From contig JAJRTM010000298.1 of the NCBI GenBank assembly GCA_024278285.1, forward strand, positions 1 through 6,525: 6,525 nucleotides of DNA, given 5' to 3'. Within the stretch, counting starts at the first letter, position 1. Every line of letters begins with the position of its first letter. Below, piece after piece: positions 6,230 to 6,525 of this stretch. A program made the position numbers and the translations under genes. The DNA comes from Planctomycetota bacterium (lineage in GTDB: Bacteria; Planctomycetota; Planctomycetia; Planctomycetales; Planctomycetaceae). Under the pieces are notes generated by a model. It ran no database searches. It saw nothing but the letters and a program-made list of their open reading frames with translations, and was not told the DNA's origin.

Positions 6230-6525
6230 ATCTGCTGAAGTGCAAGGGTTGGCCTGGTAAGTCGGGATCCCCCAATGGTAGAAATTCTCTAAAGTGTTGC
6301 ATTATTTCCTTGATTTTTCTTCCATTCTACAGTCTTATACTTTCATCCAGCAACTGCTAATGTATAGTGAGGATAAGTTTAGGGATTTCATCCCAATCTG
6401 CTTCTCAAATTGACTTCAGTTTGTTTGAATGAATCGCTGAGAGCAGGGTGTTTTTTGGCGGCCTCTGTTTGCTGTACCTGCACTTAATCGTATTGATTAA
6501 CCCACCTTTGGATTGACTCCATGTC
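6230..6525. other. Intergenic region, no complete gene; possible leader of a downstream gene
   Basis: No convincing coding frame is visible on either strand. On the + strand there are -10-like words TATACT (6336-6341) and TATAGT (6363-6368), neither with a good -35 box at proper spacing. TTAATC and GATTAA (6484-6489, 6495-6500) form a six-base inverted repeat around GTATT. An ATG at 6521 near the window end, with only a weak GGA at 6510-6512 before it, might start the next gene. The rest looks unstructured. Confidence 0.35.

Overview
The window most likely comes from a planctomycete. Three gene families point that way: a DUF1549/DUF1553 protein with cytochrome c motifs, a DUF1501 protein directly downstream of it, and a VPEP-type PEP-CTERM surface protein. 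Moderate GC content and rather loose intergenic regions fit as well. All recognised genes are on the + strand.

Positions 2-5002 form a tightly packed three-gene block. It starts with the 3' part of a GT-B glycosyltransferase (GT4 type), cut by the window edge. After 19 bases comes a 909-residue secreted protein. It has a C-x4-CH motif, a BIG2-like domain, DUF1549 with a CxxCH motif, and a DUF1553 domain. After 38 bases comes a 414-residue DUF1501 protein with a twin-arginine signal. The operon promoter lies outside the window. A hairpin with a T-rich tail at 5148-5183 probably ends the transcript. The standout feature is in the second gene: four predicted membrane helices (2370-2774) sit between DUF1549 and DUF1553, where this family usually has only a short linker. 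Their topology follows the positive-inside rule and would leave both flanking domains on the periplasmic side. Histidines lie at the outer ends of helices 2 and 4. This suggests a membrane-anchored multi-heme redox protein, which is an inference.

Positions 5003-5345 hold no gene. They contain the terminator, a small set of repeats built on GACGGTTGCAT in direct and inverted copies, weak promoter candidates and a perfect 14-base palindrome in the leader of the next gene.

Positions 5346-6026 encode a 226-residue secreted protein with a C-terminal VPEP sorting signal. It is an exosortase substrate with no exosortase in view. A very strong intrinsic terminator follows at 6057-6089.

Positions 6090-6525 hold no complete gene. 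They carry a pair of inverted REP-like elements (GTAG followed by a small hairpin) at 6152-6229, a matching fragment of the REP head beside the preceding terminator, and what may be the leader of another gene whose ATG could be at 6521.
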